A stretch of 64,000 nucleotides of DNA, from assembly GCA_900541135.1 (NCBI GenBank), contig UQIG01000008.1:1-64000 (forward strand), in the 5' to 3' direction. The notes below the pieces were generated by a model, which had not been told where the DNA came from, ran no database searches, and saw nothing but the letters and a program-made list of their open reading frames with translations. The DNA is from an uncultured Collinsella sp. (GTDB lineage: Bacteria > Actinomycetota > Coriobacteriia > Coriobacteriales > Coriobacteriaceae). Shown here in pieces: positions 7,022-15,876 of the stretch (its first letter is position 1; the number at the start of each line of letters is the position of its first letter). The position numbers were made by a program, and so were the translations under genes.

Positions 7022-7131
7022 GTTAAAGTTGAACTCTATGGTTTCTCAACAATTCATCATAACTGCAGGTCAAAGCCAAAGCCTCAAGTTCAACTTGACC
7101 CTTTGGGACCTTTAAGGTTCAAGTTGAGGTC
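7022..7131. promoter_or_regulatory. Cluster of AAGTTGAACTT-like palindromes (putative operators)
   Basis: Three related sites precede the wall hydrolase gene: AAAGTTGAACTC around 7025-7036, the perfect 15-base palindrome TCAAGTT-C-AACTTGA at 7084-7098, and AGGTTCAAGTTGAGG at about 7115-7129. The last two can also fold into one hairpin. The even spread suggests binding sites for one dimeric regulator. No promoter hexamers are clear. Confidence 0.45.
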
Positions 7132-7190
7132 GAAAGCGGTAGTAGAATACCGATCGAACCATAACCTACGATTGATTGCAGAGGGACTGG

Positions 7191-8324
7191 ATGCAGCATT
7201 CGAATCATCGCACCGCAGCGCTCATTGCGTCGAAGCCGGCTCGTATCATCACGAGCGCCGCGCTCGCCGTTGCGCTGACGGCCACGCCGATGCTCTCCCC
7301 CGTTGCGGCGTATGCCGCCTCGCAGGCAACGCAGGACCAGCTTTCCGCAGCCCAGCAGAAGATCGAAGCCGCCACGAGCGCCTACAACGACGCCCGCACC
7401 AAACTCGATGATCTGCAAAAGCAGATTGACTCCAATGAGGCAAGCATCGAGGAAATCGAGGCCAAGCTTCCCGAGCAGCAGGCCAAGGCAAGCTCCGCCA
7501 TGCGCGATCTGTACAAGTATCAGAAGGGCACCAATCCCATCGTGAGCTTCCTGGTCAACGCGCAGAGCCTGGGTGAGTTCATCACGACCTGCAAATACAC
7601 CAACCAGATCACGAGCTCGAGCGTCGACGAGATCGAAGAGCTCAATAACATGCAAACCGAACTCGAGCAGAACAAAGCCGAGCTCCAGCACGCCAAGTCT
7701 CAGCTTGAGGCAGAGCAGAAAAACGCCGAGGATGCGCTGGCGCAGGCCCAGCAGCTCCGCAGCGAGGCGCAGGCAAAAGCCGAGCAGGAAAATGCCGCCG
7801 AGCTTGCCAAGCTTGAGGCCGATAAGGCCGCTGCCGCCGAGAAGCTCTCGGGCGAGGGCGTAAGCGGCAGCAATTCCAGCAGCCAGGCCACCAACACCAA
7901 CACCACCATCGACACCACGGTGAACAACGCCAATACCGGTAGCTCCGATTACGATTCGTTCATTAATGAGTGGACAGGCCGTATCGACAATTATCTCGCC
8001 GGCTCCCCCATGGCAGGCCAGGGCTATAACTTTGCCGTCGCCGCTTGGAATACCGGTGTCGACCCCCGTTGGTCCCCCGCCATCGCCTGCATCGAGAGCA
8101 CCAAGGGTGCTTATTGCGCCAATTCTTACAACGCCTGGGGCTGGAGTGCACGTGGCGGCGGTTGGCGCAGCTTTGGCAGCTGGAGCGAGGGCATCTCCGC
8201 TCACGTTGCCTATCTGGGCGCCAACTACGGCTCCACCCTTACCCCGGCAGCGGCCAAAAAGTACTGCCCGCCCACGTGGCAGGACTGGTACAACAAAGTC
8301 GCCGCTCAGATGAACCGCATCTAA
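7191..8324 (+). CDS. Secreted coiled-coil peptidoglycan hydrolase with lysozyme-like domain
   Basis: A 377-residue exported protein. The signal peptide covers roughly residues 1-43 (hydrophobic SAALAVALTATPMLSP, cleavage near AYAAS). A long coiled coil follows (about 45-230, rich in Ala, Glu, Gln and Lys, PcsB-like), then a Ser/Thr/Asn linker. The C-terminal domain (about 265-377) contains AVAAWNTGVDPRWSPAIACI, then NAWGWSARGGGWRSF and WYNKV, resembling glucosaminidase/lysozyme-like folds with an early catalytic Glu (IES). It likely cuts peptidoglycan during division. The start is ATG 7191 (GAGGG at 7181-7185) rather than TTG 7176. Confidence 0.85.
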   Translation: MQHSNHRTAALIASKPARIITSAALAVALTATPMLSPVAAYAASQATQDQLSAAQQKIEAATSAYNDARTKLDDLQKQIDSNEASIEEIEAKLPEQQAKASSAMRDLYKYQKGTNPIVSFLVNAQSLGEFITTCKYTNQITSSSVDEIEELNNMQTELEQNKAELQHAKSQLEAEQKNAEDALAQAQQLRSEAQAKAEQENAAELAKLEADKAAAAEKLSGEGVSGSNSSSQATNTNTTIDTTVNNANTGSSDYDSFINEWTGRIDNYLAGSPMAGQGYNFAVAAWNTGVDPRWSPAIACIESTKGAYCANSYNAWGWSARGGGWRSFGSWSEGISAHVAYLGANYGSTLTPAAAKKYCPPTWQDWYNKVAAQMNRI

Positions 8325-8334
8325 GTGCAACTGC

Positions 8335-8361
8335 AAAGGGCCCCAATGGGGCCCTTTTCTT
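8335..8361. terminator. Terminator between convergent hydrolase and kinase genes
   Basis: AAAGGGCCCC-AAT-GGGGCCCTTTTC forms a near-perfect stem with a T-run. It serves the plus-strand gene and abuts the stop codon of the minus-strand kinase at 8362. Confidence 0.85.
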
Positions 8362-9771
8362 TTAGGTAGCGGAGGAATCGACGACGCCAGTCGCATTGGC
8401 AACCGCGACTATGACGATCATGCACAGGAGCAGCACGCCCAATGCCTTGAGCCAGAGTTTCGCGAGTTTCTTGCCGCGATAGCTGTCGAGCAGCGCGAAT
8501 CGCCGACGAAGACGGCGCTTATCGAGCAGCGCAAAATGCATAAGCACCATAAGGCCATCGACAAAGAAAAAATACTCGATTATGAGAAGCCACGTCGGGT
8601 AGCTTTGGTTTGCTCCGGTGGGATGAAAGACGGCAAAGTGACTTCCGGCAAAGAACACAAGCAGCGAGAAGCAGACGAGCGTATTCCAAATGCGCCCCAG
8701 AGACTCCGGAACGCGAGAGAGCAGACCGCATGCAGCGGAGGCGGCAGGCCTAGGAAGCCCTGCGGGGTTCTGGAGCCCTTGGGGCGTCAACGCCGTCTCC
8801 GAGGCCGGAGTACGGACAGGCGCAGGCGCAGGAGGCCGCACGGGACGACTTAGATCGTATGCCGCGCGCGTCGCCCGTCCCAACGCTTCCGCACTCGAAA
8901 AACGTTTGGCCGGGTCGAGCGCCATCGACATGCAGACGGCATCGGTAAGTGGAGTGGGAATGCCGCGCGCCTCGCATTGCTCGCGCATGTCGAGCCCTGG
9001 TTTAGGGTCGACTCCCGTCAAGCAGAAGAACAACAGGGCACCAAGCGCGTAGACGTCGCTGCGCACACTCGTCTGCCCAAACCCATACTGCTCGGGCGGC
9101 GCATAGGGTCGTGTCCCAAACTTGACGGTGTCGGCATCGGCGCCATCGCGCCATACGCGCGCGATCCCCAAGTCGATAATCACCAGCGATGAAAACGTCA
9201 GGCCGTCATCAGGCATATAGTTGGCACCCGTCACGATGATATTCGACGGCTTGAGGTCGCGATGGATCTCCGGCGCCGACGTCTCCCCCGCCATTGCAAA
9301 ACCGGCGTGGAGCTCGCCCACGGCATCGCATAGGGCAGGATACAATTCACGCGCATAATCGGGGGTGGCTCCCAGACGGTCCACCAGCGCCCCGAGCGTC
9401 TCCCCTTCGATGTATTCCATAACCACGTTGAGCTCGTCGCCCACACGACGACAATCGACGATTCTGGGCAGGTGCTCAAAACGCCTGCCTGCCCGCTGAG
9501 CGGCAAACAGGCGCTCGTATGCCCCGCCGATTTGAGCCGAAGCATCGATGCGTTTACGGACAAAGGGGCCGAGCGAGCCGCCGCCGGTTCCTTCAAAGTA
9601 CACGAACTCGGTTGTTTCAACGAACGAGCGCTTAAGTACACGCTCCACGCGATAGCTGTCGTCGCGATCGAGCGACGCCAGGTGCTCGGCAAGCGCTGCG
9701 GTCAGCTCGTCATCGGAATATGTTGGGGTCTGAGTATCCATAGGCTCCATCATAGCGCAGGGCGCAGACAC
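8362..9771 (-). CDS. Membrane-anchored Ser/Thr protein kinase
   Basis: A Hanks-type kinase of up to 469 residues. In the GTG 9771 numbering the VAIK-type Lys is about K73, the catalytic loop HRDLKPSN is 170-177, the metal-binding motif is DLG (200-202) in place of DFG, and APPEQYG lies near 224. A Pro-rich linker (about 310-345) leads to three hydrophobic segments at the C terminus (about 365-386, 395-418 and 445-465). No PASTA repeats are seen. The start is uncertain: GTG 9771, ATG 9753, 9750 and 9741 are in frame and none has a strong SD. A small HTH-like gene lies 68 bases upstream and may be its partner. Confidence 0.87.
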   Translation of the reverse strand: MSAPCAMMEPMDTQTPTYSDDELTAALAEHLASLDRDDSYRVERVLKRSFVETTEFVYFEGTGGGSLGPFVRKRIDASAQIGGAYERLFAAQRAGRRFEHLPRIVDCRRVGDELNVVMEYIEGETLGALVDRLGATPDYARELYPALCDAVGELHAGFAMAGETSAPEIHRDLKPSNIIVTGANYMPDDGLTFSSLVIIDLGIARVWRDGADADTVKFGTRPYAPPEQYGFGQTSVRSDVYALGALLFFCLTGVDPKPGLDMREQCEARGIPTPLTDAVCMSMALDPAKRFSSAEALGRATRAAYDLSRPVRPPAPAPVRTPASETALTPQGLQNPAGLPRPAASAACGLLSRVPESLGRIWNTLVCFSLLVFFAGSHFAVFHPTGANQSYPTWLLIIEYFFFVDGLMVLMHFALLDKRRLRRRFALLDSYRGKKLAKLWLKALGVLLLCMIVIVAVANATGVVDSSAT

Positions 9772-9839
9772 CTCATGGCATCCGCGCCCCGTTCGCTTGC
9801 ATCGTTGTTCGGCAGCTCCGCCAGCTCAGATATCAGCCG

Positions 9840-10262
9840 CTAACTCACCGTCTCCTCGCCAAAGCGATACAGCTCCTCGTTGACCTTTTGGAGGCTGCAC
9901 CCGCGATCGATGCAAAAGATGATAATCGCATCGCGGCGGTCCTTGCAGTTAAGGACGCTTACCCCGGCAGCCGTCAGCGCACGGTTGGTCTCTTTGAGCG
10001 TCAGCGCCATCGCAAAGGCAATCTGCAGCACCTTATTGCGACTCGGATGACGCGCACCGGTAAAGATCTGATAGCCAAAGGTCTCATTGAGATCGGCCAT
10101 ACGAACCACGCGCGAGCGCTCCAAGCCCTTTTCCTGCAGCAGCTGCTTCAGGTAGTCCGAAAGCGACGGGGCGGCAAAGTCGTGCTCCCTGATATAGCCA
10201 TCGATGTTCGGCGCATCGAGAAGCTCATTGAGCAACTCCTCGGTCAGCTTTTTATCGGGCAT
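9840..10262 (-). CDS. Helix-turn-helix-like protein next to the kinase
   Basis: A 140-residue soluble protein. The stretch SLSDYLKQLLQEKGLERSRV, then ADLNETFGYQIFTGARHPSR and VLQIAFAMALTLKETNRAL, reads like an XRE-type helix-turn-helix in which ETFGYQIFTG replaces the usual recognition helix. The C-terminal part (DRRDAIIIFCIDRGCSLQKVNEELY) is helical. Genes of this kind often sit beside bacterial Hanks kinases, so it could be a regulator or substrate of the downstream kinase. ATG 10262 has GGGGGAGGTGAAG upstream, a good SD. Confidence 0.7.
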   Translation of the reverse strand: MPDKKLTEELLNELLDAPNIDGYIREHDFAAPSLSDYLKQLLQEKGLERSRVVRMADLNETFGYQIFTGARHPSRNKVLQIAFAMALTLKETNRALTAAGVSVLNCKDRRDAIIIFCIDRGCSLQKVNEELYRFGEETVS

Positions 10263-10294
10263 ACGGCTTCACCTCCCCCAGTGCATGCAACATG

Positions 10295-10738
10295 CTAGAA
10301 ACCACTTACGTCCGAACGCTCCCAGCTAGCAACCTGGTCGGGAGACACTGTACCCAGCGCCTCGAACTTCCAGGAGCCGCCCGCCTTCAGATGATTGGTG
10401 TTTGCAAGAGCCGTTCCAACCTGGTTGCCATCGGCATCATACAGAACATACTCAATCTGAATGTAGCTCTTTTCCTTGTCCGTGTTATTGGTCAGCGTGC
10501 CCGTGATCTTATAGGCAAACTGATTGGAGGTGTCTTCAGCCTCATCAGCAATGGCATACGGTTCTTGCGGTTCTTTTTGCTCCTCAGCCTGCTGTGTCGT
10601 CTCGGCAGGTTTTGCCGAATCGCTCGCAGACGAATCGGTTGAATTGCCACCCATAGAGCCCACGGCACCGACGATAACCAGCACCACGATGACGCCTAGG
10701 ACAATCTTGCCGATCGGCTTCTTTCCCTCTTTTGCCAT
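10295..10738 (-). CDS. Membrane-anchored FxLYD-domain protein
   Basis: A 147-residue protein with a cytoplasmic KEGKKP start, one transmembrane segment (about 9-30, IGKIVLGVIVVLVIVGAVG), a Ser/Asp/Glu-rich spacer (31-65) and an extracytoplasmic beta domain. The latter (about 70-147) includes KITGTLTNNTDKEKSYIQIE then YVLYDADGNQVG, matching FxLYD domains. These domains occur in Gram-positive surface proteins without a defined activity. It is in the same orientation as the HTH and kinase genes, so a shared membrane-signalling unit is possible. A leader hairpin (CTACGAT with ATCGTAG around 10752-10790) lies upstream. Confidence 0.75.
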   Translation of the reverse strand: MAKEGKKPIGKIVLGVIVVLVIVGAVGSMGGNSTDSSASDSAKPAETTQQAEEQKEPQEPYAIADEAEDTSNQFAYKITGTLTNNTDKEKSYIQIEYVLYDADGNQVGTALANTNHLKAGGSWKFEALGTVSPDQVASWERSDVSGF

Positions 10739-10902
10739 TATTCATCCTTCCTACGATCCGGCTACCGCGCCGGCTTACAGCACATCGTAGAAAGGATTGA
10801 ACTTGAATTCATTAGCTGAGAGCTAAGGCTGCAGTAAACGGCCAATGCAGTTATCCAAACGTTGAGCAAACGCACTTTGCGCAACCGTCTGCTGGCAGCG
10901 CA

Positions 10903-11232
10903 TCAACCCACCGTGACGGATTCCCCGGTAAAGGCACTGATCATCAACAGGACAAAGAACACCAGGTAGCTGACACTCAGCAAGTACGCAATAATCAGGA
11001 AGACGACCCAGCCGACATTGGTTTTACCGTCGGCACGGCGTTGCTCGCGATTACGGCAAAGCCAAATCGTCACGCCAATGGCCACAATCAGCAACACGAG
11101 TGCCGCTGCTGCCAACCCGGCAAGCGCAAACATCACGCCAATGCTCACAGCGATGACCGGAAGCAGCAGCAAACCGCACCCGCATCCACCCGGACTATAT
11201 ACGGCTGATTGCCGACGTCGCCTCATCGTCAC
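10903..11232 (-). CDS. Small hypothetical membrane protein
   Basis: A 109-residue protein with an Arg-rich start (MTMRRRRQ), a Cys/Gly motif PGGCGCG, and three or so hydrophobic segments (roughly 20-37, 40-58 and 75-98). I do not recognise a family. Its start overlaps the stop of the upstream M20 peptidase gene by 4 bases (11229-11232), so the two are translationally coupled. Confidence 0.65.
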   Translation of the reverse strand: MTMRRRRQSAVYSPGGCGCGLLLLPVIAVSIGVMFALAGLAAAALVLLIVAIGVTIWLCRNREQRRADGKTNVGWVVFLIIAYLLSVSYLVFFVLLMISAFTGESVTVG

Positions 11233-12416
11233 TCCAAGCCAAGCAATCGTTTGTAGACATCGAGACCTTTGAGTAGGACTTCCTCGTCAAAGAGCATGGT
11301 ATCGGTATGCAGAGCGCTCGTGGCATAGGCGGGACAGCCATCCGAATCGCTCGGGTTTTCTTGTCCCTCTGGCACGCCCGTGCCCAGCAGGAAGAACACG
11401 CCCGGCAGATGGCGCTGATAGAAGGCGAAGTCCTCGGCAATCAGCAAAGGCTCATCTACGAGTTGTAGTTCGGGCAAAGCCGGTGCAATGCGAGTGAACA
11501 ACTCGGGGTCGTTGTCAACCGGCGGATAGCCCTCGGCAAAGTCGAAATCGTACGTGCAGCCCGTTGCAGCGCATGCCTCATCAAGCACGCGGCGCACGCC
11601 CTCACGCGCACGGTCGAACATGTCGTCTGTAAACACACGCAGACTGCCGGCAACATGGGCCTCCCCCGCCACCGTGTTGCAGACGGTACCGGCCTGCAGC
11701 AGACCAAACTTGCCGATACAGGGCTCGTCGATGCCCAGCTCGTCCATCAGCTCGCGCTCGGCAACCAAAAACTTCGCTGCCGCCAACGCGGCATCGTGCG
11801 ACTCCTCAACCGGCACACCATAAGTCTTAGCGATATGGATGCTCGTCCCGTGAATATGAATGTGTGTCTCACTCGAACGCGCCAGCAACGGACCGGAGCA
11901 GCTCGCCAACGTGTCGGCGGGCAGATCGGGCCACACGTGGAAGCCGAAGATGCGATCCACCCCGTAGCGCTCGAACACGCCGCTCTCGCACACCGTCTTG
12001 GCACCACCAGTCGTCTCCTCGGCCGGCTGAAACACAAAGAGCACATTGCGCTTAATGGCGCCCGGCTGCTCGCGAATCGTACGGTCGACATACGTCGCGG
12101 CGGCAAGTGCCATGGCCATGTGTCCGTCATGTCCGCAAGCGTGCATCTTGCCGGGATGGGTCGAGGTAAAGGCCGCTCCCGTCGCCTCCGCGATGGGCAG
12201 CGCATCCATATCGGCGCGAATCGCCGTGGCATGCGCGGCATCAACGCCGGCGTCGAAGAAAGCACAGACGCAGCTGGGGCACGGATGGGTCACTTCGCAG
12301 GTGAGCGGTGCCAGCACGCCCTCGATATAGGCAATGGTTTGCGGAAGATCGAAATCGAGCTCCGGAATGCGATGGAGATCGCGACGATAGCGACGGAGTT
12401 CTTGGAGCTCGGTCAT
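11229..12416 (-). CDS. M20-family amidohydrolase (candidate N-acetyl-diaminopimelate deacetylase)
   Basis: A 395-residue metallopeptidase-fold amidohydrolase of the M20D type: ADMDALPI, HACGHDGH (metal His/Asp), FQPAEETTGGAK (catalytic Glu) and a C-terminal HTDTM. Homologues cleave N-acyl amino acids such as hippurate, indole-acetyl amino acids or N-acetyl-diaminopimelate. It is divergent from the lysine operon, which carries the acetyl-transferring DapH and so needs a deacetylase, making YkuR-type N-acetyl-DAP deacetylation attractive but unproven. The start is ATG 12416 with GAAAGG upstream; the frame extends further but without support. Confidence 0.82.
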   Translation of the reverse strand: MTELQELRRYRRDLHRIPELDFDLPQTIAYIEGVLAPLTCEVTHPCPSCVCAFFDAGVDAAHATAIRADMDALPIAEATGAAFTSTHPGKMHACGHDGHMAMALAAATYVDRTIREQPGAIKRNVLFVFQPAEETTGGAKTVCESGVFERYGVDRIFGFHVWPDLPADTLASCSGPLLARSSETHIHIHGTSIHIAKTYGVPVEESHDAALAAAKFLVAERELMDELGIDEPCIGKFGLLQAGTVCNTVAGEAHVAGSLRVFTDDMFDRAREGVRRVLDEACAATGCTYDFDFAEGYPPVDNDPELFTRIAPALPELQLVDEPLLIAEDFAFYQRHLPGVFFLLGTGVPEGQENPSDSDGCPAYATSALHTDTMLFDEEVLLKGLDVYKRLLGLE

Positions 12417-12559
12417 AGAGATTCCTTTCGTGGAGCGCATCAGTTGCCATCCATGGTGACGCAGGATTGTTGTGTGCATGTTTCTAGCAAAACGCTGCAT
12501 TTTTTAAACGTTATATACGAATACTCTTGTTTGGTAAAGTGCAACGTGGTAGGGTCGTT

Positions 12560-12794
12560 ACCACTTGATAGAGGCGCGGGCACGAAGAGCCGCGGGCGAG
12601 TCGGCAGGCTTTGACCCCGCGGGGAGGCGAAACCCGCCGAACTGGGTTTTTCGGGCACGAACAACCTGGTGGGCCTGCGGGAAACACCCGCAGGACTGTC
12701 TGCAGCAATGCGGGAGCGCTATCCGGACATGGGGTCCACGCTATGCGGATTCGATGCGCCGATGGCGCCGTCTGGATAGCGAGGTTTACGGGAC
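12560..12794 (+). promoter_or_regulatory. Lysine riboswitch (L-box) with SD-masking stem
   Basis: The aptamer (about 12560-12710) shows L-box landmarks in order: GATAGAGGCGC at 12567, GGGGAGGCGAAACCCGCCGAA around 12620-12640, and the closing ACCTGGTGGG ... GGACTGTC ending at 12700. Downstream, CGCTATCCGGAC (12717-12728) pairs with GTCTGGATAGCG (12770-12781) with one G-T pair. That helix reaches the first G of the SD GAGG (12781-12784), ahead of ATG 12795. No U-run terminator is seen, so control of translation initiation is likely. It should repress lysA-dapA, dapB and dapH when lysine is plentiful. Confidence 0.93.
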
Positions 12795-15104
12795 ATGGCA
12801 TTGACCCCCAACGAAGCATATGCGGCCAAACAGCCGTTTGTGGACAAGGAAACGCTCGAGCATATCGTCGAGCAGTTCCCCACGCCGTTTCACCTATACG
12901 ACGAGGCGGGCATCCGCCGCAACATGCAAGAGGTGCGCGACGCCTTTGCGTGGAACCCGGGCTTTAAGGAATACTATGCCGTCAAGGCCAACCCTAACCC
13001 GGCACTCATCTCCATCCTCAACGAATACGGCTGCGGCTGCGATTGCTCGAGCTATACCGAGCTCATGATCGCCCGCTCACTGGGTATCACCGGCCACGAC
13101 ATCATGTTCTCGTCCAACGACACGCCGGCTGCCGACTTTGAGCTCGCCAACAAGCTGGGTGCCATCGTCAACTTTGACGACATCAGCCACATCGAGTTCT
13201 TTGAGCGTGTTGCGGGGCCCATCCCCAAGACGGTCAGCTGCCGCTTTAATCCAGGCGGTCTGTTCCAGCTCTCCAACGGCATCATGGACAACCCGGGCGA
13301 CTCCAAATATGGCATGACCACCGAGCAGCTCTTTGAGGCCTTCCGCATGCTCAAGGCCAAGGGCGCCGAGAATTTTGGCATCCATGCCTTCCTTGCCAGT
13401 AACACCGTCACTAACGACTACTATCCCAAGCTCGCACGCATCCTCTTTAAACTTGCCGTGCGCCTGGAGCGCGAGACCGGCGCACATGTCGCCTTTATCA
13501 ATCTGTCCGGCGGCGTCGGTATCCCCTATCTGCCCGAGCAGCAGGCCAACGATATTCACGCCATCGGCGAGGGAGTGCACGCGGCATACGACGAGATTCT
13601 GGTTCCCGCTGGCATGGGCGATGTGGCGATCTGCACCGAGATGGGCCGCTTTATGATGGGTCCCTATGGGTGCCTGGTCACCAAGGCCATCCACGAGAAG
13701 CAGATCTACAAGGACTATATCGGCGTGGACGCCAGTGCCGTCGACCTCATTCGTCCCGCTATGTATGGTGCCTACCACCACATTACGGTAATGGGTCAGC
13801 CGGGTGGCCCTAACAAGACCGCAACACCGGTCACGAACACGTATGACATCACGGGCAACTTGTGCGAGAACAACGATAAGTTTGCCATCGACCGCGAGCT
13901 GCCGCAGATCGACATGGGTGATGTACTCGTAATCCACGATACCGGCGCGCATGGCTACTCCATGGGCTACAACTACAACGGCCGTCTGCGCTCCGCCGAG
14001 GTATTGCTGCACCCCGACGGCTCAGCAGATCTCATTCGTCGCGCCGAGCGCCCGGACGATTACTTTGCCACGCTCGACGTGTTGCCGTGCGGCCGTGAGC
14101 TGTTGGCCAAATCGCGTGCTGAAAGCGCCCGCCGTCGCGCCCAGGACGAGCGCCTAGCAGTCGCAGCTCAATGGAACAAACGCATCCAGATCGCGGAGGC
14201 GAAGGAGAAGAACATGGACATCCGCAATCTCGAGGGCTCAATCGTCGCCCTGGTTACGCCGTTTAAAAAGGACGGCAGCGTCGACTTTGACGCGCTCGAG
14301 CGCCTTATCGATTTCCACCTGCAAAACGGCACCGACGCCATCCTCACCCTGGGCACTACCGGCGAGAGCGCCACGATGACCGATGACGAGGACAACTCCG
14401 TCGTCGCCGCCGTGGTCAAGCAGGTTGCAGGACGCGTCCCCGTCATTGCAGGCTCGGGCTCTAACTCCACGCAGACCATGCTCACCAAGTCGCTCACCTA
14501 CCAAGGCCTGGGCGCCGACGGTCTGCTACTCATTACCCCCTACTATAACAAGTCTAACGAAGAGGGTATCTACCAGCACTTTAAGACCGTAGCGGATGCC
14601 GTGGACATCCCCTGCATCCTGTACAACATCCCCGGCCGATGCGGCTGCGGCATCAGCGAGCGCAACGTAGAGCGCCTGGCCGCGCACCCCAACATCATGG
14701 GTATCAAGGAAGCCTCGGGCAACGTCGCCTACGCGGCCAAGATCGCCCACCTGCTGTCCGACGACTTCCGCATGTACTCGGGCGAGGATGCGCTCACCGT
14801 GCCGCTCATGAGCCTGGGCGCCTCGGGCACCATCAGCGTGTGGGCCGACGTTCAGCCGCAGCTCGTGCACGATATGTGCCGCGCCTATCTGGACGGCGAC
14901 GTGGAGCGCGCCCGCGATATCCAGATTGCCGGTCAGCCGCTCATCAATGCCCTCTTTAGCGAGGTCAACCCCATCCCCGTCAAGGAAGCGCTTGCTCAGA
15001 TGGGTATGATCGAGGCAAACTACCGCATGCCTCTATGCCCCATGGCAGACGACACGCGCGCTGCACTTACCGATGCTCTGAAGGGAGCTGGTCTGCTTGA
15101 TTAA
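12795..15104 (+). CDS. lysA-dapA: LysA-DapA fusion: diaminopimelate decarboxylase joined to 4-hydroxy-tetrahydrodipicolinate synthase
   Basis: One uninterrupted 769-codon frame. Residues 1 to about 473 are a PLP-dependent DAP decarboxylase: Lys in YYAVKANPNP (K64), HAFLASN, INLSGGVGIPY, TEMGRFMMGPYG, LCENNDKF and MGYNYNGRLR. Residues 474-769 are a complete DapA: VALVTPF, LGTTGESATM, LLITPYYNKS, YNIPGRCG and the Schiff-base Lys in GIKEASGN. The two catalyse the last and first steps of the DAP/lysine branch. A full SD (GAAGGAG 14201-14207) and ATG 14214 survive at the junction, so DapA may also be made alone. A lost stop codon, a real fusion or an indel error are all possible. Confidence 0.88.
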   Translation: MALTPNEAYAAKQPFVDKETLEHIVEQFPTPFHLYDEAGIRRNMQEVRDAFAWNPGFKEYYAVKANPNPALISILNEYGCGCDCSSYTELMIARSLGITGHDIMFSSNDTPAADFELANKLGAIVNFDDISHIEFFERVAGPIPKTVSCRFNPGGLFQLSNGIMDNPGDSKYGMTTEQLFEAFRMLKAKGAENFGIHAFLASNTVTNDYYPKLARILFKLAVRLERETGAHVAFINLSGGVGIPYLPEQQANDIHAIGEGVHAAYDEILVPAGMGDVAICTEMGRFMMGPYGCLVTKAIHEKQIYKDYIGVDASAVDLIRPAMYGAYHHITVMGQPGGPNKTATPVTNTYDITGNLCENNDKFAIDRELPQIDMGDVLVIHDTGAHGYSMGYNYNGRLRSAEVLLHPDGSADLIRRAERPDDYFATLDVLPCGRELLAKSRAESARRRAQDERLAVAAQWNKRIQIAEAKEKNMDIRNLEGSIVALVTPFKKDGSVDFDALERLIDFHLQNGTDAILTLGTTGESATMTDDEDNSVVAAVVKQVAGRVPVIAGSGSNSTQTMLTKSLTYQGLGADGLLLITPYYNKSNEEGIYQHFKTVADAVDIPCILYNIPGRCGCGISERNVERLAAHPNIMGIKEASGNVAYAAKIAHLLSDDFRMYSGEDALTVPLMSLGASGTISVWADVQPQLVHDMCRAYLDGDVERARDIQIAGQPLINALFSEVNPIPVKEALAQMGMIEANYRMPLCPMADDTRAALTDALKGAGLLD

Positions 15105-15837
15105 GACTGTCATTATGGGAACGGGCCGCATGGGCTCGCTCATCCGCACCACCGCCGAAAGCATTGTCGATGCCGCCGGGCAGCCCGTTTTTGATATCGT
15201 GGCCCAGATTGGCTTCGATTTGAGCGAGCTCGAGAACGCACCGGCTGCCGATGTGATTATCGACTTCTCGAACGCCGCGACCTTCGACGCTGTCGTCGCC
15301 TATGTCGAGCGCACGGGCGCGGCGTTGGTCTCAGGCACCACAGGCTACACCCCCGAGCAGATGGACCGCCTGCGTGAGCTGGGCCAGAACACCCGCGTTA
15401 TGCACTCGGGCAATTACTCCATCGGTATCGCAGCCCTGCGCCATCTGGTAGCGCAGGCTACACGCGAGCTGCCCGGCTTTGACTGCGAAATCGTCGAGAC
15501 GCACCATAACCAAAAGGTCGATGCCCCCAGCGGCACAGCCAAGTTGCTGCTCGATGCCGTCGTCGAAGCCGAGCCCGAGGCAGGCTACCGCCCCGTCTAT
15601 GGCCGCGAGGGCATGTGCGGAGCGCGCGACCCCAAGGAGATCGGCATGCACTCGCTGCGCGGTGGCACTGTCGCCGGCGTGCACGAAGTGAGTTTCTTTG
15701 GCCAGGACGAGGAAGTCACGCTCACGCATCGCGCCACGAGCCGTCAGATCTTCGTCAACGGCGCCCTGGCAGCCGCGCAGAAGCTCGTCACCCGTGAGCA
15801 CGGCTTCTATACGTTTGATCAGGTCATGTTTGCCTAA
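15097..15837 (+). CDS. dapB: 4-hydroxy-tetrahydrodipicolinate reductase
   Basis: A 246-residue protein with an N-terminal NAD(P)-binding motif (GTGRMGS), the conserved SGTTGYTPEQ, and the catalytic signature ETHHNQKVDAPSGTAK. It reduces the product of DapA to tetrahydrodipicolinate. The start is taken as TTG 15097 (IKTVIMGTGRMG), overlapping the dapA stop by 8 bases, with AAGGGAG at 15081-15087. Second gene of the lysine-riboswitch operon. Confidence 0.95.
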   Translation: MIKTVIMGTGRMGSLIRTTAESIVDAAGQPVFDIVAQIGFDLSELENAPAADVIIDFSNAATFDAVVAYVERTGAALVSGTTGYTPEQMDRLRELGQNTRVMHSGNYSIGIAALRHLVAQATRELPGFDCEIVETHHNQKVDAPSGTAKLLLDAVVEAEPEAGYRPVYGREGMCGARDPKEIGMHSLRGGTVAGVHEVSFFGQDEEVTLTHRATSRQIFVNGALAAAQKLVTREHGFYTFDQVMFA

Positions 15838-15876
15838 CCAGGTATCAACCGAATCCACCCAAAGGAGAGATAGCAA

